Part shown: positions 45,465 to 56,185 of the stretch, piece after piece
Position numbering within the stretch: the stretch's first letter is position 1
How the letters are laid out: every line of letters starts with the position of its first letter
Assembly: GCA_004802705.1 (NCBI GenBank)
Contig: SGPL01000140.1
Coordinates: 1-63,387 of the forward strand
Direction: 5' to 3'
Length of the DNA: 63,387 nt
Origin: Bondarzewia mesenterica
Taxonomy: Eukaryota > Basidiomycota > Agaricomycetes > Russulales > Bondarzewiaceae
Notes under the pieces: model-generated
What the model was told of the DNA's origin: nothing
Databases searched by the model: none
Seen by the model: only the letters and a program-made list of their open reading frames with translations
Made by a program: the position numbers and the translations under genes

Positions 45465-46420
45465 CAGCGGCTTGGTGGAGTTGAGGAAGAAGGTTTTCGA
45501 TGTGCATGGAATAGGGGTGATGGAGCGTCATTGCGGTACGAAGTCCGTGCGTTCCAGTTTACGCATGGGTGTACTTACAATACTCATAGATTCAGTGCTT
45601 ACAGGTGCCGTACTTCAATGTCGAAGGTGAATCCTTCACACATGTATTCGAACCATGGGTTGTATGTCATTCGACACGGTGCGAAGGCCTGCGTTATATC
45701 GGGACGTATCATCGATTGGCATCCGAATAGTGATGAGGATTGCCGCCTGGGTTTGTCGATACTGGGGTCTGTATGATACCGGTCACCAACATGGCGGAGT
45801 TGAGGAAGGAAGTTCTCATATACATGGAATAGGAGTGATGGAGCATCATTGCGGTATGAAGTCCGTGCGTTCCAGTTTACGCATGGGTGTACTTACAATA
45901 CTCATAGATTCAGTGCTTACAGGTGCCGTACTTCAATGTCGAAGGTGAATCCTTCACACACGTATTCGAACCATGGGTTGTATGTCATTCGACATGGTGC
46001 GAAGGCCTGCGTTATATCGGGACGTATCATCGATTGGCATCCGAATAGTGATGAGGATTGCCGCCTGGGTTTGTCGATACTGGAGTCTGTATGATACCNG
46101 TCGTCAACATGGCGGAGTTGAAGAAGAAAGTTCTCATATACATGGAATAGGAGTGATGGAGCGTCATTGCGGTACGAAGTCCGTGCGTTCCAGTTTATGC
46201 ATGGGTGTACATACAATACTCATAGATTCAGTGCTTACAGGTGCCGTACTTCAATGTCGAAGGTGAATGCTTCGCAAACATCTTCGAACCATGGTTGTAT
46301 GGCACTTGACAGGTACGAAGGNCTGCGTTATATCGGGACGTATCATCCATCGACTGGCATCCGAATCGTGATGAGGAGAGGCCTGAGCTTTTAGATACTG
46401 GGATCTGTATGGTACGGGTT
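45465..46420 (+). repeat. Tandem triplicate of a 318-bp unit
   Basis: Three head-to-tail copies begin near 45478, 45797 and 46115 (GAGTTGAGGAAG-like). The phrases GGAGCGTCATTGCGGTACGA, CTCATAGATTCAGTGCTTAC, AGGTGCCGTACTTCAATGTC and GGGACGTATCATCGATTGGC recur at 318-319 bp spacing. The third copy is the most diverged and shortened. Each unit contains splice-like sites (TTACAG before GTGCCGTACTTC) and an exon-like frame VPYFNVEGESFTHVFEPW, so the unit may be an amplified gene fragment. A diverged fourth copy is at about 55365-55485. Confidence 0.82.
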
Positions 46421-46507
46421 GTTTTTCTCGCCTGCCATCCGCCGTGTATAAGTATCCCTGAGTCAAACCTCTCGGAGTCAAACCTCTTCCTTGTTGATTC
46501 CACTTAC

Positions 46508-48148
46508 ATGGAAGGCCTCAGTCCTGACGAGATGCTCCTCATGGAGAGGGAACTCGCAGAATGGTATGTATCGAAGCGAGAAGGCCTCGNGCAAGGTATG
46601 TCTTGTGTTCTGCATCCACTCTCTACTAACTTCGACACCAGGCTGGACGCCAACCGCACTTGATGCCCCGGGTCTTCGCGATGTAGACTGGAACACCGTT
46701 CTCAGTGAGCCGCCTTTGCTCTTGACCGTTCATCAGTGCCTTTTTCATTTCTTTACAGGAAATGTCTCCGATCCACACGCACCCGCCCAGCATCTGTCCG
46801 CGAATGAGCTGCTAGCGATGAATTCCGAGCTGACATTAAATTCGCTGGGGATGGCACGGGCTGCGCCGTCCTTGGCATCGATTTCAAGCATCGCCCTTGG
46901 ACTCGTCGCGGCCACATTTAAGGACCTTCCGACCATCATGACAAACTTCCCCAGATGGTATGACCTAATCCACGACAGCAGGGACTTACTCTGCGGTGAG
47001 GTATACGCCGACAGTACCACCGGTGATGATAACATATGGGCGGATGGGGTCAAGGCCATAAACCTGNGCTCGGAGATGCTGGGCGACACGTGCGGGATGC
47101 ATACTGCTTGGGCTGCTCAACAATGGAATGGGCAGGCGCTGATGCCAGAGGCCGGTGCGCAAGACAGCGTACCCAATATGCAACATTGCTTATTTTTTTT
47201 TTTTAGCTCTGGACTTGGGTCAAAGACNGCTCCATAAAACTGGTGAGTTGCTCGGTATTTACGCCAAATTTTGTCGTCGTTGCAAAGGCTAATACCGGTT
47301 TAGGTTGGTGACATTCTCACCATCAAGAGGGNAAGGGCCAGATCGGATGCGGCAGGATTAATTGACCTCGCATACAGTCCCACCACATACNAGAAGTCGA
47401 AGGAAGGATATGGCCTCTTCGAATGGGTGGAAATGAANGCCGCGACCACAGCCACCCAGGACGCTGCAGAGCAGCNTCACATGCGCGCNGCCACCCAATT
47501 CGAAGCCACCGCCAGAGCGAGGCTGCTTCTGGATAGTAACCGGTTCCTCCACTCGGGAGCCCTCGATACCAACGTAAGTTCCTGCCACCCAACCTTCGCC
47601 TCTAATGTACTGACAGATACAATGTAGGGTAATCTTCTTCTCGACTTTGCGAACCCGGTTCTGGTGCAACTCGTTGGTCAAACTTGGTACGAAGGAATAG
47701 AGCAGCATACCGGGGTCCACCACCATTCCACCGCCCGTGGCCTGCGAAACATGTACCGCAGACATTACCCCCACGACACCTCGCCCTTTGAATCCCGACC
47801 TCCTTTGCGTTGCATTGCCATAGTGGCATCAGCGGTGAGTGTCGTATCCTCATGAGCAGAATTCATTTTTTTATTTTATCCACAGATCAGGTGCATTCTT
47901 ATGAACCGCGTGAAGAGGGAGGAAAACATACAGAAAGGTGATCCACCGAAGGAAATTAAATTTACACGCAATCCCTTCAGCAACTTTTGCGGCGACGTCT
48001 TGAACGCCATGACAGCATTGAAAGGCGTGGCGCTAGAGCGTTTCGAGGCTTGTTGGAATGACTGCGCTGCAAGGTAAGTGTCTGTTCATAGTGTATTGAA
48101 TTGTCAATATCTGATTGCTGGTTCGTTAGGCATATGCAGCTTATGTAG
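46508..48148 (+). CDS. Intact spliced gene of unknown family
   Basis: ATG 46508 gives MEGLSPDEMLLMERELAEWY. I follow eight exons with GT-AG borders and consistent phase to TAG at 48146-48148. Later segments are DAPGLRDVDWNTVL, LTLNSLGMARAAPSLASISS, FPRWYDLIHDSRDLLCGEVY, GDTCGMHTAWAAQQWNGQAL, LLDFANPVLVQLVGQTWYEG, RGLRNMYRRHYPHDTSPFES, FTRNPFSNFCGDVLNAMTAL and a Cys-containing end (FEACWNDCAARHMQLM). The length is about 440 residues. No signal peptide, membrane segment or domain I can name. Several N bases sit in it. Frame conservation across seven introns suggests a functional protein. It lies between the tandem repeats and the transposase gene on the same strand, so it may be cargo of a mobile element. 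Confidence 0.68.
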
Positions 48149-48456
48149 GTGGTCGGGTGGTGCCTTTTTGTTCTATTCTGTTTGTAGTACCTGTCATCGT
48201 TGCATTCGTCGCTTTTTTTTTGTCAATTTCTCAACTATGCAATTATGAGAGCAGAATTGTGTTTTCTCTCCATGTCCATCTAAGAGGCAGAAAAGCATTC
48301 GCAAATGGATAATCGAGTGTTCCTTGATGCGATCAAGCCAGAGTGCTGTGCACTCTCGTGGACTTGGTTCTCACGTTCAAGCTCGTAGGCGCCTAGTCCA
48401 CAGCACGTTAGGTGTTAAATAACGGGACTAATGTGATATTCCTTTTCTTCGATCAG

Positions 48457-51400
48457 ATGGCCACATTCATGGAGACCTGCGTTTGTGGCCGAACGTTTGT
48501 CCATCCCGGGGCCCTTACCCAGCATGAGCGCAGCTGCTCCAGGTCGAAAAAGCGGCTGTCAGGAGCCTTGGACAAAGCCAAGGAAATATGGGCGGCACGA
48601 AAGAAAGCGCGGGTGGAAGGCGGTCAGGACAGTCTGGCAACGCCATTAACATGCCAGGGGAGCGCTGGATCTCCGACTGTCCCTCCGGTAGCTCCTCATA
48701 CAGCAGAGGTGCGTCGTATTGCGCTCTATCCAGGACGGCTCATTAATTACATTTTTCATTCAGCTGCCTCCACCAGGAGCAGAGGATGATTCCCATCAGT
48801 CCCTCATGGACAGGAGGCCTTGGAAGCGCCGCCTCAATCGTCGTCTCCCTCAGCGGTTCTGGGATTCTATACCCGAACCGCCCCCAGCTCTGCCGCCGAC
48901 CCATCCAGCAGAACCCAACACAGCTTTGCAGTCTGAGCCTGCTACGGCGACCCCTTCAATATCTCTTTTGTCCTTTCTCGGTCAAACAGTCCGCAAAGTT
49001 CTGTCCACGCAGCGCAACCGTTTTGGACTCTTTCGACGCTATCATGCTTCGGATTTTCCCTCTCATGACCCCGAGGAACAAGTCTCCCTCCATCATCTTT
49101 CCGATATTGTTGAAACCACTGTGCCATCAGAGCCTTCCCGTCTGTTCCACCCTTATCCAAATCGCAGCTCGTTCCGCCTTGGCGATTGGTTTTGGAACGA
49201 CGGCGCGCAGAAGTCGCTATCGAGCTTCAAACATTTGGTGGACATCATTGGCGACTCCGACTTCCGTCTGGAGGATGTGCGAGCCGCTAACTTCGACAAT
49301 ATCAATCGGCAGCTGGCAGCTGAAGAAGCTGGAGAATGGGTGGATGAAGATGCGGGCTAGATACGAACACCTGTCAATGTCTCTATACCATATCAGCCTC
49401 GTCGCGGTGTCCCCGCGGATCCGCATGCTGGACCTCGGAACTTCATCATCGAGGAGTTCTACCACAAGAGCTTGACACAAGTTATGCGGGAGAAATTGAC
49501 TCGGCCGACTGACCACCCACACTTCCACCTCGAACCCTATGAGCTGTACTGGCAGCCAGGGAATGTAGCCGAGCCTGTCCGAGTGCATGGTGAACTGTAT
49601 ACAGCACCTGTGTATATCGAAGCCGACCGTGAACTCCAGAACTCACCGCCAGAGCCAGGGTGTGATCGCCCTCGATGCATTGTTGGCCTCATGCTCGCCT
49701 CCGATGGCACTCATCTTACATCATTCAGGAACGCCAAACTCCAACCACTTTACCTCTTTTTTTGCCAATGATTCCAAGTATTGACGATGCAAGCCTTCAT
49801 GCCATGCCTGTGAACACGTCGCCTATTTCCAGACGGTCAGTGCTTTTGAGTCATGTACGCTATATTTGTTGCTATCAAGTAGTCCTTTTATTTACAGCTA
49901 CCAGACGACTTCAAAGACTTCGCTGCAGAGCAAACGGCTGGTGGCAAAGCTGCCAGTGCAGCTTTCCATACCCACTGCTGTCGCGAGGCCTTGCACGCGC
50001 AGTTAAAGGTGCTGTTGGATGATGAGTTTGTGGAGGCATGGAAGCACGGCATCGTCATCAGGTGCTGTGACGGAATCGAGCGACGGCTCTACCCGCGAAT
50101 TTTCACTTATTCTGCCGACTATCCCGAGAAGTATATCCCCCATTCAGTGACATCGTGCGTTTCTGCTCATGCTTATCTTTTGCCAGGATTCTGCTGGNGA
50201 GCATACGAAATTTGGGACAATGTCCTTGTCCACGCTGTCTGGTCCCGTTGTCTCGCGCTCATAACGTCGGAATGGCCAGGGACATGAAGGAGCGCGACAC
50301 CAAGGTCCGCATAAATGACACGCACTACCAGTCCAAGATCATCACGGCGAGAAAACTTGTATACGAGAAGAACCTGCAGATCAACAGCGCGGCTGTTGAC
50401 CGCCTGCTGAAACCCGAGTCATTAGTCCCAACCTCAGTACGCACACGTCTACGACCAACTCAGAAGGGTGTGATCTAATTAACGTACCTACGTCTGCGCA
50501 GAACGCCTTTTCTGAAAGGCTGTCCAGTGTCGGCTTCAACCTGTTCCTCATCTTTGTGGTGGATTTGATGCACGAGTGGGAGTTGGGCATCGGGAGGACG
50601 CTCTTCGTCCACCTACTCCGCATTCTCGCCTCATTGGATGAGAGCCTTCTCAATGAATTGGATCGCCGGTAAGAAAGACTCCTTGGTCCGCGTGCGAGCA
50701 TGATTTGGTGGCTCACTCATGCATTCGCTCGATTAGTTTTCGAGAAATTCCTTCGTTTGGCAAGGAGCTTCGACCATTCTCCAGAAACTGTTCCGAGATG
50801 AAGCAGATGGCCACCAGAGATATTGAAAATATCTTGCAGGTAGTGTTCTTTTTCTTTTACTCGCGAGGCTCCTTGCTGGCTTGCCTTTAATCGTGCTGTG
50901 CCATAGTGTGCCATGCCTGTTTTCGAGGGTCTTCTTCCTGAGCCACATAATGGACGCGTTCAGCGCTTACTTTTTTTTTATCTGCGCAATGGCACGGATT
51001 AGCGAAGCTCCGCATGCACACCGACCAGACACTTGAGCTCTTGGATGATGTTACTGCGTCACTGGGAGTCGAGCTTCGTAGATTCAGCCAGGAGANGTGT
51101 CCGGCCTTCCCAACTCGTGAGCTACGTCGTGAAGCGGAGGCACGCCTTCGTCGCGCCAGCAAGAAGGCAGGCCATGAAGGGCCTTCCACATCAACAGCTT
51201 CAGGATCGAGCGCTGGTACTGCACGGCAGCCAAAAACTTTCAATCTCAATACGTACAAAGTGCATGCGCTCGGTGATTACGCTGCGACTATTCGAAGATA
51301 TGGGACGTCCGATTCATATTCCACGGNGGTGGTGAGTGTTGAGTTTTCATCTACCATAATAACGGCTGAGTTGACGGCCACGTACGAACGCAGGGCGAAC

Positions 51401-52773
51401 TCGAACACCGCACGTCGAAAACTCGATACCGGCGGACTAGCCGCAAGCAATTTACCAAGCAGTTGACGGAAATTGAAAGGCGCGAAACTCGCCTTTGTCA
51501 GATCCGCTTGCAGATACACAAAGACCAGTCGATCATCCCACCCGAAGTCATACCCAGCAATCCTACCGCACATCACAACATTGGGATATCTCAAAATCTG
51601 CCCGAGAGTATCCCATCCTTCATCCAAAACCACGCTGGGGATCCTGCAGTCAAGGTGAGCATGATCTGTTGCACGCTCCGCTGCGGTGAATCTGCGATCA
51701 CAAGCTCTTTACTGTGTTCAGGACTTCATTCCGAAATTGAAAGACCACATCGTTCCTCGCATCAGGGCAATGTTGGCTCAAGAAACAAGCTCCCAAGAAG
51801 ACACAGCAGCGACGGCGGATCCTCTCGGCGTCGGTCTGGCATCAGTCGAAAGCAACGACGGACGGCGGGAACGTGATTGCGTCTTTCTGAAGGGTGACTG
51901 CATGTTCAAACACCATGTTCTCAAGATTAATTATACCACGTACGATGTTCGCCGATCTCAAGATGTCATACATAGTGGTACTACGCATCGAGATATCATG
52001 GTCCTCGCTCAAGAAGACGACGACGACACTTCCAATTCAGCTGCGCGGCATCGGTTCTGGTTTGCCCGTGTCCTTGGGATCTATCATGTTAATGTCGTGT
52101 ACACTGGCCCTGGGATGCTGGATTATACCCCGCGCAGACTAGACGTCCTATGGGTACGTTGGTTCCAGCGTGTCGGCGATCCCGTCAGCTGGGAAGATTG
52201 TCGACTGGACTCCATAGCCTTCCCCCCAATGGCCAGCGAGCACGCGTTTGACTTTGTCGACCCAAGTGCTGTTCTGCGCGGCTGCCACATCATTCCGGCG
52301 TTTATGAAAGGGCGAGTGCACGCCGATGGCATTGGCCTGTCCAGATGTGCCGGAGACGCGCAGGACTGGCGTAGCTACTATGTCAATCGGTGCGTATTGT
52401 TTGCCCATGTACCTGTGTTGTAGTATCGACCATGGTTTAATCACTGACAAGCAGATTTGTCGACCGCGACATGGTCATGCGTTTCTACTGGGGGCTCGCC
52501 GTCAGTCATCAATACACTCACACAGAAGCTGGTGGCAATGGCCCCGCTTTCTTTCGATGACAGTCCGGTGGGGATGAATCGGGGCCGTCGGCAGTCCCAG
52601 ATGCAGAGATGGTTGACTGTGCGATGGCTGTTGTCATGGATTTAGATGTAGAAGCGGAGGAGTTGACTTTAGAGAACCGTGATGATGACGGGTGGGCCGA
52701 TGAGGATAACCAGAGCGCTGAGGAGGACGAGAATGAACAACTACTTGCCGACCAGATCGACGATGACGTTTAG
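48457..52773 (+). pseudogene. Plavaka-type DNA transposase, inactivated
   Basis: Plavaka transposases are DDE enzymes of the CACTA/EnSpm-like (CMC) group, expanded in basidiomycetes. The start is MATFMETCVCGRTFVHPGAL with a C2H2-like zinc finger (CVC...H....C). A long linker follows, then the core: FHLEPYELYWQPGN, LYTAPVYIEADRELQ, CRDGIERR-like CCDGIERRLYPRIFTYSADY, CPCPRCLVP, FVVDLMHEWELGIGRTLFVH, FNLNTYKVHALGDYAATIRR, and the C-terminal LDVLWVRWFQRVGDPV and FVDRDMVMRFYWGLAVSHQY. An Asp/Glu-rich tail ends at 52773. In-frame stops interrupt it: TAG at 49358-49360 (expected Trp), TGA at 49782-49784 (expected Arg) and TGA at 52558-52560. T runs at 49757-49763 and 50971-50979 also break the frame. 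About eight introns otherwise splice cleanly. A recently inactivated copy. Confidence 0.85.
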
Positions 52774-53521
52774 ATTAACTCACACCCTTAGCTGTATTCA
52801 ATTTCATTTGCTGCTAATCGAAGTGCTACATCTTGCCATTGGGATGAGACTGAATACATTGACCATCCCGATGCTGACGCACATCGTGTCTTCGCTTTTC
52901 TTTTATTTATTTATTTGATTCTGCCAACCTGCTTCCTGTGGCTCTTCAACCCCAGTGAGAACGTCGTCGATTCTGGGTGAATCTGGTAGAATACCAGCGA
53001 CTAATCGCTCCAATGCCACCACAATCGCCTGTATTCGGCAAAGCTGGACTAAGGGCGAATACAGTAAAATACAGTAGAATACAATACATGTTTTCGTGAG
53101 TTCATTCTACCCAAATCTATGCCAATCGGCAACTTTCCAATACCACCGAATACAGGCCCATTCTGATAAATTCTTTTGCTCTAGCGAATCCCTTACGTCC
53201 GTGATCGAATACCACCGAATTCAGGCGATTACAACCGTCAATTTTTCGATTGCCAGCGATTACAGTAGAATACACATTTGCCTTCCGTGCCAGCACCGAA
53301 TACTGGCGAATACCAGCGAATACACCGCTTCCGCTGCCCCCCNNCTCCCCACCGCTCCCCGCTCCTGCTGCTCCCCGCTCCCCGCTCCCACTGCCCCCTG
53401 CTCCAGCTGCTTCTGCCATCCCTGCACCTATTCCCCACCACCCCAGTGTGCCACGTGTCATTCCCATTCCCCATGACTCTCGGTTACGGAGTCCAATGTC
53501 ATGCATGATTCTTAGGCAGTA
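52774..53521. repeat. Noncoding tract with recurrent GAATAC motif
   Basis: Between about 52980 and 53335 the hexamer GAATAC (often CGAATACC or CGAATACA) and close relatives occur about nine times at irregular spacing, on a background of ACAGTA and CCACCGAAT phrases. From 53336 to 53420 the sequence is a pyrimidine-rich CTCCCCGCTCC run with two N bases. No gene seen. This could be subterminal repeat sequence of the transposon upstream. Confidence 0.5.
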
Positions 53522-53523
53522 TA

Positions 53524-53957
53524 CTGTAGGTTTACGACCTTAGCGGATGGTCCGCTGTCTGCAGGGGGTCATTCGTCCACTATTTTTTGGCTTGTCCACG
53601 GTCACAGAGGTCCTGTCCGGATGGGACATATCGAGGTCGCAGATGCTCTAAAACCCTTTCTGAGCCTGCGGTGCTCTCCATGAGAGTTCAGAGTCCAAGG
53701 AAGATCTGTTATAACCATAACACGTATTTCTAAGTTTTCATAATGAATCACACCCTACGATTCATCCCACTCATCACCAATGTATGTACCAGAGTCCCAA
53801 CCCACGTCCTCACTATGGTCCCGCTGGTCCCATCCGGATGGTATATCCGGATGTCCTGCGGATGCCCGCTGTCCACTCGGTCCTGTCCGCCCATCCGGAT
53901 CCATGTCACTCTGTCCGGGGTCACACCCCATCTGCTAAGGTCATAGTAAACCTACAG
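53524..53957. mobile_element. 434-bp MITE with terminal inverted repeats
   Basis: The left end reads CTGTAGGTTTAC then GACCTTAGCGGATGG. The reverse complement of the right end reads CTGTAGGTTTACTAT then GACCTTAGCAGATGG. The inverted repeats are about 28-31 bp with a short indel. TA flanks both ends (53522-53523 and 53958-53959), a TA target duplication as made by Tc1/mariner-type transposases. The interior has no ORF and repeats ATCCGGAT several times. Confidence 0.82.
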
Positions 53958-54159
53958 TAAAGGGGCATGTTTGGTGTGTTGACTGACTTTAATTATCGGA
54001 GACCCGAGTTCCAGATGAACGCAGACATGATATTTGTCATTCCAGTAAATCATAGCATCAGAGAAAAAGAGAGGGTAAGCCCAGAATGCGAGTAATGACA
54101 GTGATGCAACTGCACAAAAGAGATATACCAAAGTTTGGGATATAGAAAGGAAACAACGC

Positions 54160-54918
54160 CTAAGATGACTCTTCGCCTTCATTGAGTTCGGCGATGCTCC
54201 CCGTACTTGACTCGGACTCGGGCGGCATTGTAATCGGCATTCTTCTCCTGCGTATCCGAGCACGAACCACGCCAAAACTCGCGATCACCTGCGTCCATTC
54301 TGCCTCTGCCTTCTCCAACTCCTCCTCCCAAAGCTCGGTTTGGATGAGCATGCATTTGAGCACCGCCTGTGCGCGGTGCTTTCGAGCCAACCGTTCCTCC
54401 CGAACCTTACGAACCACAGCGAGTAGTCTCGAAGCCTCTTCAGGGGTCTCCGGAAATGTGGATATCTCCAGCAGTTCATCCAGACAGGGAATCTGTAATT
54501 TAAAAATTAGTTCAGCGAGTGCGTGAGACACCGAAAACAAGAAAAATTTCACCCCTGTGCTGTTGGTATTGAATGGCACGCCGTTGATGGTGACGATGTC
54601 GCCCAAGAGGGCAGGAAGATTCTCAGGCGATCTCGGCAAAGGCCAGGGAGGCTCCTGCACCTCTGGAGACATCACGACAGGAGCTGCAGGATAAGGGGAT
54701 GGTAGGGAAGCTAGGAAAGGAGGGTGACGAGGAGGAGGAGGAGGAAGAGAAACGTTGCATTGCACGGCGGAGGGAGCCTCAGGATGTGAATCAGTTGGAC
54801 GGTCGGCAGGCCTCGTGGTCGGGGCCGATCGGAAAGCGAGTCGAAAGCCGGGAAAACGACGTGGCTTGTCCCTCACAGACGAAGAACGGGAGAGGGGAGA
54901 TAATTTCGAGCACGACAT
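54160..54918 (-). CDS. Hypothetical protein, 232 aa, coiled-coil C-terminus
   Basis: ATG at 54916-54918 (MSCSKLSPLSRSSS) begins a Pro/Arg/Ser-rich disordered N-terminus containing PPPPPRHPPF. A segment LPALLGDIVTINGVPFNTNS follows. An intron of 60 nt (54493-54552, GTGAAA...TTACAG) is itself open in frame, so it could also be translated if retained. The second exon is helical and charged (EEASRLLAVVRKVREERLAR, LWEEELEKAEAEWTQVIAS) and ends in an acidic tail, stop TAG at 54160-54162. Family not recognised. It diverges from promoter module copy 3, 139 bp away. Confidence 0.55.
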   Translation of the reverse strand: MSCSKLSPLSRSSSVRDKPRRFPGFRLAFRSAPTTRPADRPTDSHPEAPSAVQCNVSLPPPPPRHPPFLASLPSPYPAAPVVMSPEVQEPPWPLPRSPENLPALLGDIVTINGVPFNTNSTGVKFFLFSVSHALAELIFKLQIPCLDELLEISTFPETPEEASRLLAVVRKVREERLARKHRAQAVLKCMLIQTELWEEELEKAEAEWTQVIASFGVVRARIRRRRMPITMPPESESSTGSIAELNEGEESS

Positions 54919-55056
54919 ATAGATGAGAGCAAGTTGGATATATATACAGAATCCCAGTAGGGGCAGAGATCGCGGACCTTTATAGTGTGGATCGAACTGT
55001 ACTTTCCCACCAAGAAACATGACATGGTCGAATACAGCTACACAGCTGATGTGTTG

Positions 55057-55124
55057 ATGATGACTGAAATCAATGTTTTTGCTGAGGCTGACGTGTAAGT
55101 GATGACGAAAATTAGGCCTATAAA
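55057..55124 (+). promoter_or_regulatory. Repeated promoter module, copy 3
   Basis: It reads GATGACTGAAATCAATG, GCTGACGTGTAAGTGATGAC, then CCTATAAA at 55117, with an ATG 61 nt downstream (55178) after a C/T-rich leader ending CTTCATC. Order and spacing match copies 1 and 2 about 10 kb away. The sequence after the ATG (CTGCCTTTGGTCACCTTCTGGCG) resembles that after copy 1. Confidence 0.62.
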
Positions 55125-55348
55125 TATGCTCCTCCTGCCAACAGCATGCTTTTTCCTTCCTTCTTTCATACTTCATCATGCTGCCTTTGGTCACCTTCTG
55201 GCGTGTCCCTTGTCCTCATCTTTCCCTCCTCGCTACCTGTCCTAAACCTAGATTACACAAAGTAGAACTAAATACAAATGAATACATAAAGAGATGTCGT
55301 CTCACTCCCGAAGAATAATACACGAGATGAGGAAGAACGGTTCTCAAA

Positions 55349-55841
55349 ATGCATGTGTGCGTGCCCGGTCGGAATAGGAGTGATGGAGCGTATCATGGTA
55401 CAAAGTCCGTGCGTGGCCAGTTTACAAATGAGGGCGTCCATGATACTGATAGATTCACAGCGCTTACAAGTCACCATGGAAATCTTCTTTTGGCCAGATT
55501 GAACGACGTTCGTTTCTTCTGCCAAAACGGGAGCACCGCATTTTGCGAAGAGGACCAGGACGGGGCGGGGCGGATGGCAGTCACTCGTCGCCATCGCTGT
55601 GTGTGCAGAGCCGGCCAAGCAGGTAGACTCGGATAGGTGAACCCTCTATGCTGGAAAGCTCCACTGGTTTTGCTACTGACTTGTCAAATCCAGCGCTCCC
55701 GCTGCCATCGCGCTTGATGGGCCGGAATTTTGGTCGGATGCCGTCAATGTCATCGTGCGAGAAGGAGGCACTCTGAACTATGTCTGCGTCGGGTNGAGCC
55801 AGGCGCCGGATGTAGCACCGAACAGCACGAAGGTTACATGA
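55349..55841 (+). pseudogene. Diverged copy of the 318-bp repeat plus one coding-like exon
   Basis: 55365-55485 aligns with the 318-bp unit (GGAATAGGAGTGATGGAGCG is identical to the second and third units). An exon-like stretch follows after an AG border near 55693: PAAIALDGPEFWSDAVNVIV then REGGTLNYVCVG, ending at a stop near 55841. It is possibly the broken downstream part of whatever gene the repeat unit came from. Family not recognised. Confidence 0.4.
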
Positions 55842-56185
55842 ACAAGGTATACAATATCTTGGACTGGATGCTTCGTTCATGTCTACGGGGTGCGCGACGT
55901 CGATGTCGTATCCTCTGTCGCGTCGTGACTGCGAGCTTATGCATGTTAGCAGGGTATCATCAGGAGTTGGAATGCTGCNCGCAGGGCCGGTGTGGGCTAT
56001 GAGGTGGCAGGCAGTACAGTACCGTTCAGTTGATGTCTCAAGTTTCTAAAGCTCACTCTGACCATCTTCTTTCAGGGTCTATTATGGAGTATTTAAGTCA
56101 ATTTTTGGTTCCTAGTTCGATTCGTTGCGTGTGTGAGCAGAGTGTATGTTTATATCTAAAGGATTGCCGCATTTGAGTCGTAGTA
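55842..56185. other. Intergenic, no gene seen
   Basis: No supported feature. It contains one N at 55979. Confidence 0.4.

Noticed and set aside
44993..46420. CRISPR-like array in the tandem repeat region
   Set aside because: Repeat units are long (161 and 318 bp) without short repeat/spacer structure, and the genome is eukaryotic.
55178..55260. Start codon after promoter module copy 3 as a protein gene
   Set aside because: The frame from the ATG is short and I could not join it to further exons; kept only as part of the promoter-module finding.
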